Counted from the stretch's first letter, positions 27,286 to 35,683 are shown. The stretch: DNA of 64,000 nt from Luteithermobacter gelatinilyticus (GCF_005849285.1 NZ_CP040517.1:1804501-1868500), one strand, 5' to 3'. Notes: generated by a model not told the origin, from the sequence alone. Numbers and translations are program-made.

Positions 27286-30270
27286 TTAACTACCGCTGTT
27301 TTCCCCGTCTGGTCTGGTGGAAAATTCGTTGCGGTAGCTATCCATGAAGGTTTCCAGCCGCTCCACACTGGCAATACTCTGGGTCAGGCGTCGCACATCT
27401 GCCCCGCTATCCTGCTGCTGGGCCGTGATCACCTCAAAGGCTTCCGCATATCGCCCCCGTTCCATCAACGGCATATAGCGTCTGCGAAGCACCTCAAGCC
27501 CTTCCTTGTCTTCTGCCAACGACAACGCCACAGCCAGACGCAGCACCGTCTGCCTTTCATCCAGCGTCAGATCTTCGGGATTTTCCCAGCGCCGGCCCAG
27601 CAGTTTGTTATTCTGCTGAACCACCATCGGCCAGTTCTCCGCATTCCAGTAAATATCTGCCCGCAACCGGTCCACATCGGGGCCTTCCTCCTGCTGCAAG
27701 AGGACTTCGGCCTCTTCAAACCGGTCCAGCTGAATAAGCGCCCGGGCCTCAATCAATCGTCTTCTGCGCTCAATATCCTCTGGTGTTTGCGCCTGACGCG
27801 TCGCCCGCAGGATTTTCAGGGCCTCTTCCGGTTTGGCATCCAGAATATAGATCATCGCCAGCCGGCTCGCCACATCCGCCTGAGCCACCCCTTTCAAGCG
27901 ATAACGGATCTGGTGTTCAAGAATTTCCGCCGCCTTGCCCAGAAGATCCACCGACACCAGCCGGTCTGCGAGCCGGCGGGCCATATTGTCGCCTGCCGGG
28001 CCCAGCGGGGTCAATTCCCGAAAATCATTATAAAGGGCGACCGCCTTGATCGGGGCCAGCTTGTCCGCTTCACCTTCCAGAAACAGCTTGCGGTAAATAT
28101 CGGACATTAATGTTGTCAGTTCCCGGGTTTTGGCTGATCTTTTGAAATAGGTCGCCGCCTGTTTTAGGGTTTCCAGACCGGTGCGATATTCCTGCTGCGC
28201 AACATAAAGTTCCCCCAACCGGGCCAGAAGGCGCAGTTCAAAATCGTCCCCCCGCCAAGCATACCGCAGTTTTTCCAACCGGTCGATTGCCTCTGCCGGC
28301 GTGATCTTGCCGGTTTTCAGTTCCAGATTGGCCAAAGCAAGTCGGGCCCAGGCCGCGGTTTTGCGCACCCCGGCCTTGATCACCTTTTCATATTCGCCCT
28401 GGGCCTTTTCCATATTACCGGAATCTTCGGTCAGACGCGCTTTCCAGTAGTCCAGTTCCGTCACCTGTTCCGCCGACAGGGGATAACGTCGAAGGATCTT
28501 GATCTGCTCATTCATAAATTCCCGATCCCCCGTCCGATAGGCCGCACGGATTGCCGCCAGCACAAACCTAGCACGGTCAGCCGCCTCATGCAGCGACAGG
28601 ATATCTGCCCCTCTTCGGTAGTCCTCCAGGGCTTCACGATCACGCCCCAACGCCTCATTGGCGACAGCCCGCCACAAATAAGCATCCAGTTCCGTCTCCA
28701 GCGTCTTGTGGGTCAGGTGGCGGACCGCCTCTTCATAACGGCGCAAATGAATCTGGGTTACGCCCAACACCGCCCTGAATTCCGGTGTTTGCAACAGTTC
28801 CGGATCCCGTTCCAGCATCAGTTGTAAAATGCCATAGGCATCCGGCGCATATCCGTTGGCAAGATAAAACCGCGCCAGATCCCAGCGGGCCATGTTGCGT
28901 TCATCTTCACTGGATTGAGACAGCCTATAGAGAAGATTCTTGCGATTGGGGTTATATCCCGACGCCGGATCGGGACCCTCCCGCCATTTTCTGAAATCAA
29001 TCAGCCTTATTTTTTCAATCCCGTCGGTCTGTCGGGCGTCGCCTTGGTCAATATCGAACTGATTGGACAAACGACTTTTGGACAGGGCCAGGCCTTGCTC
29101 TGTAGCTATTCCCACACCGTTTCTGAACCGAGTGACCTGCAACCGGTCGGCATGAAGTTCTACAGCCACGCCTTGCGCCGTTTCCAACACCGTAAACTCG
29201 GTGAATTCACGGGGCTTAATGACCCCCTGAGAGGTTTCCAAAGCCGGGATGATGGCCAATTCATCCCCAATCACCGGATCCTGAAGGCGAAAAACGGACC
29301 CCGGCGCCTCAAAAGCAAAAAAGAAGTTCTCCCCATGGCCGCTGCCGCGCTGCTGGCCATTGCGGATGGGCAGTTTGGCGGTAGCATAACCGGGCTGAAG
29401 ATAAACCTTCCAGTCGGTTCCCTTACGATCCACCTTGACAAAATATCCCGGTGTCAGACTGTATTGCAGGACCGTCGCATCCGGATGGTCAATCTCCCTT
29501 ACTTCATGAACAATTTTACCAAGTCGCGCCCTCAAGGCGGCATGGTCAAAGTCAGCTTGTTTTTCGAAAACCACCCATAGCAGATCATGACGGGTAAAGA
29601 TGGCCGCCCGCACCTTTTCTGGCCAGGGATAGGTAAGCGTTAAAGCATTACCGGCGTCTTCAACCCCAACCAGCAGCCCGCCTTCGTGATCCACAGGTTG
29701 ATTGCCTGAAGAAGAAGGAAGAGAGGCCTGCTCCACTTCGACAGAAGCCACCGCCGGGGACGTCGGCTCTTGGTGCAGTTTTTTTTGTTGCAAGGCGGCT
29801 TTCCCGCCCCCCCTGTCATTGGTTGCCCTTTCCTGTACCGGAGCCACCTCGATAATGTCCACCGCAACTTTTGTCCCGTCGCGGAAATGATGCAGCCTGC
29901 CCGGCTCAAGAATGTCCAGCGTGACAACCAGACGGCCTTCATCCTGTCTGTATCGGGGATTGCCGAAGAACCGCAATGGCCTGTTTTGCAACCTGCCAAA
30001 ATCAGGAACAGCGTTGCGCCCAAAAGTGATGCGCAGTGTATCTTCGGACAACACCGGCGTGTAGGACACGCGTTCGGCCCAGTCAAATACAATCCGGCTG
30101 AAATTGGGATGATCCGCGGACCGGACAGTGAGCGGAACCTGGGCGACGGCCTCGACTCTTCCCCCCATCACCAAGATAAGCGCCAGAACAGGAATCAGAG
30201 CAGGCGCCAAAATCCACATTCCGAAGATTCTGTTCGTCTTTTTCTGGAAATAATGCCCGCACACCATCAT
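27286..30270 (-). CDS. Large exported TPR protein in the motility operon
   Basis: This 994-residue protein is not a named family to my knowledge. A hydrophobic N-terminal signal (about 18-44) ends near VEAVAQ, so it should be exported to the periplasm or membrane. The next 200 residues are beta-rich, with paired motifs (FSRIVFDWAERVSYTP and LTYPWPEKVRAAIF) that resemble AMIN-like segments. From about 440 onward the protein is a long helical array of TPR-type repeats (ARFYLANGYAPDAYGILQLM, AWARLALANLELKTGKITPA). Start uncertain: the ATG at 30219 also fits. It lies 32 bp after the MotB-like gene, at the end of the fliL-to-motB unit, suggesting a role in motor or stator assembly. Confidence 0.8.
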   Translation of the reverse strand: MMVCGHYFQKKTNRIFGMWILAPALIPVLALILVMGGRVEAVAQVPLTVRSADHPNFSRIVFDWAERVSYTPVLSEDTLRITFGRNAVPDFGRLQNRPLRFFGNPRYRQDEGRLVVTLDILEPGRLHHFRDGTKVAVDIIEVAPVQERATNDRGGGKAALQQKKLHQEPTSPAVASVEVEQASLPSSSGNQPVDHEGGLLVGVEDAGNALTLTYPWPEKVRAAIFTRHDLLWVVFEKQADFDHAALRARLGKIVHEVREIDHPDATVLQYSLTPGYFVKVDRKGTDWKVYLQPGYATAKLPIRNGQQRGSGHGENFFFAFEAPGSVFRLQDPVIGDELAIIPALETSQGVIKPREFTEFTVLETAQGVAVELHADRLQVTRFRNGVGIATEQGLALSKSRLSNQFDIDQGDARQTDGIEKIRLIDFRKWREGPDPASGYNPNRKNLLYRLSQSSEDERNMARWDLARFYLANGYAPDAYGILQLMLERDPELLQTPEFRAVLGVTQIHLRRYEEAVRHLTHKTLETELDAYLWRAVANEALGRDREALEDYRRGADILSLHEAADRARFVLAAIRAAYRTGDREFMNEQIKILRRYPLSAEQVTELDYWKARLTEDSGNMEKAQGEYEKVIKAGVRKTAAWARLALANLELKTGKITPAEAIDRLEKLRYAWRGDDFELRLLARLGELYVAQQEYRTGLETLKQAATYFKRSAKTRELTTLMSDIYRKLFLEGEADKLAPIKAVALYNDFRELTPLGPAGDNMARRLADRLVSVDLLGKAAEILEHQIRYRLKGVAQADVASRLAMIYILDAKPEEALKILRATRQAQTPEDIERRRRLIEARALIQLDRFEEAEVLLQQEEGPDVDRLRADIYWNAENWPMVVQQNNKLLGRRWENPEDLTLDERQTVLRLAVALSLAEDKEGLEVLRRRYMPLMERGRYAEAFEVITAQQQDSGADVRRLTQSIASVERLETFMDSYRNEFSTRPDGENSGS

Positions 30271-30302
30271 GTTTTCTTACACACACCCCGTTCACTCAGC
30301 AG

Positions 30303-31058
30303 TTATTCAGCCCGGTCTTCCTTATGCCGGTCTTCCTTATGCCGGTCTTCCTTATGCCGGTCTTCCTTATGAACGACAATATCCACCCGCCGCGCCAGAA
30401 CATATCGTTCATGCAAGGGAATTTCAGGATCAAGTTCCTTAAACCGTGACGGACCGTTGCCATAGGCTTCAATTGCCTCGGGATACCCGGCCTGACGGAT
30501 AATGCGTGCCACGGCAATGGCCCGCACCAACGACAATTCCCAGTTGGTGGGATAGCGCACCCCCGTGGTTGGTTCAAGATCCGTATGCCCAACCACGACA
30601 ATTTTGTTGGGAATGTTGCGTAGTGCCCCGCCCAGCTCCAGCAGCGCCCGATAGGCTTCCGAGGGCAATTCCGAGCTGCCTTTTTCAAAAATCATGTCTG
30701 TGGGCACGGATATGGCCAGACGATCATCCAGAACCGTTACCGTACTGCGTTTCAGCAAGGGGTCATATTGCAGTTTGTCTTCAAAAACCTTTTTCAGATA
30801 CATTAGGCTCAGGGCCGGTTCCTTGTGCACAAGCGCCGTTTCCACCTTTTGCCAATCCGTATCGTCAATTTTCGCCCGTTCAGGATTCAACTGTTCGCTC
30901 AGTGATTCCACCACAGCCTTCCATTTGGACACCTGGACCGAATTCATGGAAAACATCAACACAAAAAAGGTGAGCAACAGCGCCAGAAGGTCAGCAAAAA
31001 CAATCATCCAGCTGCTGGCCACTTTTTTGCGGCTGACGTTCACCCCCTTCTCAATCAT
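30303..31058 (-). CDS. MotB-like stator protein with OmpA domain
   Basis: A 251-residue inner-membrane protein with one helix (SSWMIVFADLLALLLTFFVL, about 15-34) carrying Asp23 where MotB has its proton-binding aspartate. The C-terminal OmpA domain (about 105-228) binds peptidoglycan: IFEKGSSELP and VVVGHTDLEPT. The end of the protein is four tandem HKEDR units (about 230-249), produced by a 15-bp DNA repeat. Its start overlaps the upstream MotB-like gene by eight bases. No motA gene is in the window, so the ion-channel partner must be elsewhere. Confidence 0.88.
   Translation of the reverse strand: MIEKGVNVSRKKVASSWMIVFADLLALLLTFFVLMFSMNSVQVSKWKAVVESLSEQLNPERAKIDDTDWQKVETALVHKEPALSLMYLKKVFEDKLQYDPLLKRSTVTVLDDRLAISVPTDMIFEKGSSELPSEAYRALLELGGALRNIPNKIVVVGHTDLEPTTGVRYPTNWELSLVRAIAVARIIRQAGYPEAIEAYGNGPSRFKELDPEIPLHERYVLARRVDIVVHKEDRHKEDRHKEDRHKEDRAE
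30312..30371. repeat. 15-bp tandem repeat x4 encoding a charged tail
   Basis: CCGGTCTTCCTTATG is repeated four times without change. On the minus strand it encodes HKEDR repeats at the C-terminus of the MotB-like protein. Because the unit is 15 bp, copy changes alter length but not frame. Confidence 0.95.
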
Positions 31059-31809
31059 TCCGCCCCCCTCCTACGGGGAAAAAAGGCTCTTCCTGCCTTT
31101 CCAGGCTTTGAATCGAAGAGAGTCTCTCCCGGTTATAAAAGGTGATTTCGACTTTGTTCTTGTCTCCCTGTACAACGCCTGTTGAAATTTGTTCCTCAGG
31201 CACCCCCATATTTTTTAACCGATGGACTATAGCGCCAGCCCGGAGAATATGCAGATCTTCCCAGTATTTCGGTCCCTGGGGCAAATCGCGACCGGTATAG
31301 ACAAGAAAATCAATTTCCCGTCGCTCAGCGGTCCGCCCACCTTTCAAGAAAGCCGCCAACTGATTAAGGAAGTTCTGCTGATCCAAGCGGAACTGTGCCG
31401 TCCCGCGCTCAAAAAGGTCATTGGCCTCAAATTTGACCACAATGATATGGCCGCCCTGGGTCGGAAACTTGCCTTCAAAACCAACAAGCGAGGCAAACAC
31501 CCCCTGAATCTGGGCATAAAATTCATCGTTGGGAGTTTGCGCCTCAGGATCAGAGGTCACGTCGACAAAATCCGCCTCCGGCTCGAATGGATTTTTGAAA
31601 GCCCGGGTCACACTCTCCGTCGCGGCCGCCACCCGGTTTTCTTCCTGGTTGGAAATCGAATTCATCACCATAAAAAAGGCCAGCACAATCAGATACAGGG
31701 ATACAAAGATCCCTGTTGTCTGGTCCGAAGCCCCCTTAGAGGTGTCATTGTTTTCAGAAGACCCCGGAAGGTTTTCGGTATATCCAGGAAGTCGAAAGTT
31801 TTTATCCAT
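31051..31809 (-). CDS. MotB-like protein lacking the proton-binding aspartate
   Basis: A 252-residue protein built like MotB: a single helix (TTGIFVSLYLIVLAFFMVMN, about 31-50) and an OmpA-like C-terminal domain (about 115-235, with LFERGTAQFRLDQQNFL). Aligned by the FFxxM end of the helix, the position of the MotB aspartate is Ser37, so it cannot conduct protons in the usual way. It may be a structural or regulatory partner of the next gene, which keeps the aspartate. A TTAACCAT half-site lies upstream at 31872-31879. Confidence 0.8.
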   Translation of the reverse strand: MDKNFRLPGYTENLPGSSENNDTSKGASDQTTGIFVSLYLIVLAFFMVMNSISNQEENRVAAATESVTRAFKNPFEPEADFVDVTSDPEAQTPNDEFYAQIQGVFASLVGFEGKFPTQGGHIIVVKFEANDLFERGTAQFRLDQQNFLNQLAAFLKGGRTAERREIDFLVYTGRDLPQGPKYWEDLHILRAGAIVHRLKNMGVPEEQISTGVVQGDKNKVEITFYNRERLSSIQSLERQEEPFFPVGGGRND

Positions 31810-31871
31810 ATCGGGGGACTACCTGATTTTCACCATTCATAAAACAGGCGTCATTGATGTCAACCGGCCCG

Positions 31872-31879
31872 TTAACCAT
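31872..31879. promoter_or_regulatory. TTAACCAT half-site upstream of the first MotB-like gene
   Basis: TTAACCAT lies in the 105-bp gap between cheZ and the MotB-like pair, 63 bp upstream of the start codon on the minus strand. It matches the half-site form of the CtrA motif. Weak evidence taken alone. Confidence 0.3.
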
Positions 31880-31914
31880 AAGTGCAGCCAGCCTATACAA
31901 TATTGCCCTCACAA

Positions 31915-32556
31915 TCAATCAAAGCTCGCCAGTAACGCATCAATCGCATCTTGGTCATTGGCCTCATGCGACAATTGTGGGCCGTGCAACAGTTCGTCGT
32001 GGTCCATTTCTTCTGGTACTTTATCAACAGGGCACTCTTCCGGCAGTTCCGTATCACCAATGGCGCGAGCCAGTTCCGCAAGTTTTTCTTCAAGATGCTT
32101 AAGGGTATTGACCACCCTGCTGACGCGCTGTCCCGTAATATCCTGAAAGCTGGACGCCTCAAAGATTTTGGTCGAAATGGCTTCTAGCCTTTCTGCCAGT
32201 TCCCCTTTTGCCCCAGCGGCCAGTTCGCCGATCTCTTCCGCCGCATCCATGATGCTGGAAGCGGCCTCTTCCGTGGCATTCACCACTTCATCCAGTTGGT
32301 CGGAAGCCTCGGGGATTTTATTTTCGCTCAGATGCTTGGGGCGGATTTGCGAAATGTCGATCTTGGCCTTTTCAATAAAATCCAGAAGTTCCCGGAGTTC
32401 ATCCTGAAAATGGATGTCAATGAGGGCGACATCTCCTTCAAAGCTCCCCATGACCTCCCCGACAATTTTGGTAACATCCCTGACCGGCACCTGATCACCG
32501 AATTTCTTACGGATACTGTCAATCCGCTCTTCAAGGGCGACGATATTGGAACACAT
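31915..32556 (-). CDS. cheZ: CheY-P phosphatase CheZ
   Basis: CheZ removes phosphate from CheY and so resets motor signalling. The 213-residue, mostly helical protein has the catalytic signature SSFQDITGQRV; Asp139 and Gln143 correspond to the E. coli residues Asp143 and Gln147. The C-terminal peptide QDAIDALLASFD resembles the CheY-binding tail. The middle (about 85-135) forms the long helical hairpin. AAGGGG precedes the ATG. The gene is 100 bp after motE and that gap contains a perfect CtrA-type box. Confidence 0.92.
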   Translation of the reverse strand: MCSNIVALEERIDSIRKKFGDQVPVRDVTKIVGEVMGSFEGDVALIDIHFQDELRELLDFIEKAKIDISQIRPKHLSENKIPEASDQLDEVVNATEEAASSIMDAAEEIGELAAGAKGELAERLEAISTKIFEASSFQDITGQRVSRVVNTLKHLEEKLAELARAIGDTELPEECPVDKVPEEMDHDELLHGPQLSHEANDQDAIDALLASFD

Positions 32557-32618
32557 AACTTTCCCCTTGCTCCTTGCTGATTGAGGATTTTTTATCCCTG
32601 TAGCCTAACAAGGAGTTC

Positions 32619-32633
32619 TTAATAGCCGGTTAA
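32619..32633. promoter_or_regulatory. Perfect CtrA-type box upstream of cheZ
   Basis: TTAA-TAGCCGG-TTAA matches the CtrA consensus exactly, 63 bp before the cheZ start in the gap after motE. It suggests that cheZ and the MotB-like genes have an internal CtrA-controlled promoter. Confidence 0.6.
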
Positions 32634-32656
32634 ATCTGCGGTTTTGGACTTAAGGC

Positions 32657-33358
32657 CTACCCCTCTATGTCGGGAAGTTGCCGTCGGGTCGCCAGCTCTG
32701 TTGTCAGTTTTTTTGCAATTTCCGGCGACATATCGGACAGGATAGCGCCCACATTCTTTTCTTTCATTTTTTCCACAATACGGATCAGAATATCCATATC
32801 CAGTTTATCAAAGATGCGCGCTGCATCCTTGGACTTCATGGACGAATATGTTTTCACAAGCATATCGAGCTGGGCCTGCTCGCGTTCATCATGAATTTTC
32901 AGCAACCCTTCGATGCGGCTTTCAATTTTTTTCAGGGACGCGATTTTTTCATCAATGCGGTTTTCTGTAGCCTTCAACAGCTTCTCCCGCATATCCAGCT
33001 CCCGGGACCGGCGTTCAAGCTCTTCACGTCGTTCGGCAAGATCCTGCAAAATCTGAACTTCGGAGCGGCTCCAGACAGCAGGATAGCCCGCCTCATCTGT
33101 TATCGCGTCCACAGCCCCGCCCGTTGCGGCCTCAGCCGGGGACGATGTGTTTTCTGTGGGGGGGAGTTGAGTTTCACTCGACGCAGTCTGGTCCCCGGCT
33201 GTGGGTGTTACTGCCTCAAGGGTACCGGCCTGCGGTTCAACATTCTCAGCATCCTGGGCCATCGACGTTTCGATGCCCACGGCAAGGTCATAGACCCGGA
33301 TGCCAAAAAACATCACCAGAACCACAATCATCAAAGGCAACAATCTGAACCCACGCAT
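32657..33358 (-). CDS. MotE-like flagellar protein (MgtE N-domain fold)
   Basis: A 233-residue protein with an N-terminal membrane anchor or signal (about 5-30), a Pro/Thr/Ser-rich linker (about 40-95), a long coiled coil (about 100-165) and a C-terminal MgtE-N-like domain (YSSMKSKDAARIFDKLDMDI, about 169-188). This order matches MotE, which in Sinorhizobium is a periplasmic chaperone for motor proteins. It lies between DUF6468 and cheZ in the motor operon. Confidence 0.82.
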   Translation of the reverse strand: MRGFRLLPLMIVVLVMFFGIRVYDLAVGIETSMAQDAENVEPQAGTLEAVTPTAGDQTASSETQLPPTENTSSPAEAATGGAVDAITDEAGYPAVWSRSEVQILQDLAERREELERRSRELDMREKLLKATENRIDEKIASLKKIESRIEGLLKIHDEREQAQLDMLVKTYSSMKSKDAARIFDKLDMDILIRIVEKMKEKNVGAILSDMSPEIAKKLTTELATRRQLPDIEG

Positions 33359-33382
33359 CTTAAAGTTTTTCCTTCCGTTCCC

Positions 33383-33421
33383 GCGATATGCTCTCGCTAT
33401 ATGCTCTTGCTATATGCTCTC
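33383..33421. repeat. 13-bp tandem triplication upstream of motE
   Basis: GCGATATGCTCTC, GCTATATGCTCTT and GCTATATGCTCTC follow one another (33383-33421) and fill most of the 70-bp gap between the DUF6468 gene and motE. Confidence 0.85.
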
Positions 33422-33428
33422 TGGCAAG

Positions 33429-33839
33429 TTAACGAACATTTCTTAATGTTTTCAGAATGTCATTTTCCGGTTTTGGGTTTTTCTCTTCTTCCGGTTCCTG
33501 CATCTGATCCACGGCCGTACGTCCCTGAGCCAGCCCCTGCTCCAAACGGTCCGCCAGCGCCGTGCCCACATCGGTCATCACCGACAGTTCATCTGCAATA
33601 CGTCGCGCCTTACCCAAAAGTTCACTCAGACGGGCTTCCTCCTCGCCAAAGGAAGATTTAAGGGTGGCGATGCTTTCCTGGGCCCGGGCCGTGGTCTCAT
33701 TAAGCTGGCGCACTACCGCTGCCATTTCCTGCTGGGCGCCCCGAAATCTTTTCAGACGATTGTTGAGGATAACGCTGTAGACGATCAGTACGGCCAGAAG
33801 TAACAGCACCGCGGCATCAATGACCAGTTCCAGCCCCAT
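33429..33839 (-). CDS. DUF6468-type flagellar-operon protein
   Basis: A 136-residue protein with an N-terminal membrane helix (about 6-26) and a coiled-coil cytoplasmic part ending in an acidic segment (MQEPEEEKNPKPEND). Small proteins of this form are found between fliM and motE in alphaproteobacterial flagellar loci and are catalogued as DUF6468, from memory. Function unknown; the location suggests work at the motor base. It starts four bases after fliM. Confidence 0.75.
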   Translation of the reverse strand: MGLELVIDAAVLLLLAVLIVYSVILNNRLKRFRGAQQEMAAVVRQLNETTARAQESIATLKSSFGEEEARLSELLGKARRIADELSVMTDVGTALADRLEQGLAQGRTAVDQMQEPEEEKNPKPENDILKTLRNVR

Positions 33840-33843
33840 CTTC

Positions 33844-34929
33844 TTATCCTCCTGCCATATGGCGTTTGATCTGATGAATTTTGACCGCTACATACCGCCC
33901 CATGCGCCCAATCTTGCCACGCATCATCGGCACACCGGAACAGCGGATGTCAATATCCCCGTCCGGGACGGCATTCAATAGAAGTGTCTGCCCGACTTCC
34001 AGGCCCAGAACCTCGCCCAGGGTCATGGTTTGTTCGTCCAGAACGGCTTCCAAAGACACATCGGTCTGCAAAAGTTCGCTGGCCAAGTGATTTTCCCAGA
34101 TGGTATCCCGGCCGAATTTCTCCCCCATATAACGCTGTAACAGCAGTTCGCGCACGGGTTCAATGGTGGCATAGGGTAGCACCATTTCCAGACGGCCGCC
34201 CCGGTCTTCCATATCCGCCCGCATTTTAATCAACAACGCCGCATTGCTGGGTTGGGCAATGGTGGCAAAACGCGGGTTGGTTTCCAACCGGTCAAGCGTA
34301 AACGTTACCGCGCTCAACGGCTCAAAAGCCGCGCACAGGTCTTTGAGTATCACCTGCAGCATCTGTTCCACCAGCGTATGCTCAATGGTGGTGTAGGGCC
34401 GCCCTTCGATCCGCATGGGCGCCGTCCCCCGCCGCCCCCCCAGCAGGGCATCCACCACGGAATAGATCAGATTGCTGTCAATGGTGATCAGGCCGTAATT
34501 ATCCCATTCCTTGGCTTTGAAAACCGCCAGCATCGCCGGCAGTGGAATGGAGTTCAGATAATCTCCAAACCGGATCGAAGTCATGTTATCGATGGACACC
34601 TCGAAATTGTCCGACGTAAAATTCCTGAGCGACGTAGACATCATCCGCACATAGCGGTCAAAAATGATGTCCAGCATGGGCAGGCGTTCATAGGCCACAA
34701 GACCGCTGTTGATCAGCGCCTGAATACCGGATTTTGTGGTGTCATCATCGTCGTCGCCGTCAAAGCCGAGAAGACTGTCGATCTCATCCTGATCCAGAAC
34801 CCGGTCCGCCCCCATGGCGGCAGCCATATCTGTCTCGTCATCATCAAAGCCATCTTCGCCGGCTTCCGCGGCGGCCATCGCCTCCCATTCGGCGGCAACG
34901 GCATCATTGTCAATCTCGTCTTCAGCCAT
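33844..34929 (-). CDS. fliM: Flagellar motor switch protein FliM
   Basis: FliM forms the middle of the C-ring and binds CheY-P to switch rotation. The 361-residue protein has the CheY-binding motif DQDEIDSLLGF at about 46-56, the middle domain (YLNSIPLPAMLAVFKAKEW) and the C-terminal SpoA domain (LGEVLGLEVGQTLLLNAVPDG). Unusually, the motif is preceded by about 44 acidic residues and followed by another Asp-rich run (DGDDDDDTT). It is eight bases after fliL. Confidence 0.96.
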   Translation of the reverse strand: MAEDEIDNDAVAAEWEAMAAAEAGEDGFDDDETDMAAAMGADRVLDQDEIDSLLGFDGDDDDDTTKSGIQALINSGLVAYERLPMLDIIFDRYVRMMSTSLRNFTSDNFEVSIDNMTSIRFGDYLNSIPLPAMLAVFKAKEWDNYGLITIDSNLIYSVVDALLGGRRGTAPMRIEGRPYTTIEHTLVEQMLQVILKDLCAAFEPLSAVTFTLDRLETNPRFATIAQPSNAALLIKMRADMEDRGGRLEMVLPYATIEPVRELLLQRYMGEKFGRDTIWENHLASELLQTDVSLEAVLDEQTMTLGEVLGLEVGQTLLLNAVPDGDIDIRCSGVPMMRGKIGRMGRYVAVKIHQIKRHMAGG

Positions 34930-34937
34930 GACTTCAG

Positions 34938-35462
34938 CTATCCGTTGATCAGAATTTCCTTAAAAAGCACGTCATGAACGCGAGTGGGGTATACGGCTTC
35001 ATTGACTCGGATCAGCAACTCTTCCTTGAGGCGGAACATGCCCGCCGATCCGTTCAGATCCTCAACCCGCAATTCCCTCAGATAAACCTGAAAATTATCA
35101 ATGATCCGGGGCAGTTTCTGCTGCAAATCCTCCAGTGAGCTTTGTTTGTCCACTTCAAGAGAAATGGTCAGCTTAAGATAGCTCGGCTTCCCCCCTGCGG
35201 TATTCAGATTAACCAGCATAGGATCCAGATCAAGAAACAGCAATTCTGTGGGTTCGTTGGCTTTCGCCGCCGCCAGGGCCGCTTGCTCTTCCCCGGCCGC
35301 AGCATCATTGCCATCTTCACCGCCAAGCAGCATCAGAGCAAGGCTTCCCCCCCCCAGAAGAAGCAGCGCCGGCAAAACAATAAACAGCACGATCTTCTTG
35401 CCGCTGATTTTCTTTCGTTCCAGCCCCTCGGCAAGGTCTTCATCATTTATTTCATCACTCAT
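34938..35462 (-). CDS. fliL: Flagellar basal-body protein FliL
   Basis: FliL is an inner-membrane protein around the stator. The 174-residue protein has a short cytoplasmic head, one membrane helix (about 24-46), an Ala/Glu-rich linker and a periplasmic domain (LDPMLVNLNTAGGKPSYLKL) typical of FliL. It is the first gene of the fliL-fliM-DUF6468-motE unit and probably of everything down to the TPR gene. Confidence 0.94.
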   Translation of the reverse strand: MSDEINDEDLAEGLERKKISGKKIVLFIVLPALLLLGGGSLALMLLGGEDGNDAAAGEEQAALAAAKANEPTELLFLDLDPMLVNLNTAGGKPSYLKLTISLEVDKQSSLEDLQQKLPRIIDNFQVYLRELRVEDLNGSAGMFRLKEELLIRVNEAVYPTRVHDVLFKEILING

Positions 35463-35528
35463 GCGCTATTTGACGTCCCTTAAAGATCTGCAGAATATAG
35501 TGCTTTTGCCCAACTTATCGTTCGATAG

Positions 35529-35543
35529 TTAATAACTCGTTAG
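35529..35543. promoter_or_regulatory. Near-perfect CtrA-type box (TTAA-N7-TTAG)
   Basis: TTAA-TAACTCG-TTAG differs from the CtrA consensus at one base. It lies about 67 bp upstream of the fliL start on the minus strand, a sensible place for control of the fliL operon. Confidence 0.45.
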
Positions 35544-35565
35544 GATATGTCCCAGGATATGCCCC
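35542..35565. repeat. 12-bp tandem duplication
   Basis: AGGATATGTCCC and AGGATATGCCCC are adjacent, with one mismatch, and overlap the end of the CtrA-like box. Confidence 0.8.
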
Positions 35566-35651
35566 TATCGGGACTTGACCGCTTTTTTCCGCTGCTTCGT
35601 CCCTTGCGCATATGGCTAACACATTATGGTTAACGCCGTGTGTCTAACATA

Positions 35652-35683
35652 CCAGCAAGTGCCCCGGCCAGCAAGTAATCCGG
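35652..35683. repeat. 16-bp tandem duplication
   Basis: CCAGCAAGTGCCCCGG is followed directly by CCAGCAAGTAATCCGG, with three mismatches, about 200 bp upstream of flgF. Confidence 0.75.

Noticed and set aside
30312-30371. CRISPR-like array
   Set aside because: Four adjacent 15-bp units without spacers are a tandem repeat inside a coding region.
35463-35479. Sigma-54 promoter for fliL on the minus strand
   Set aside because: GG-N10-GC can be read at 35465-35478 but it touches the start codon and lacks the TGGCAC half.
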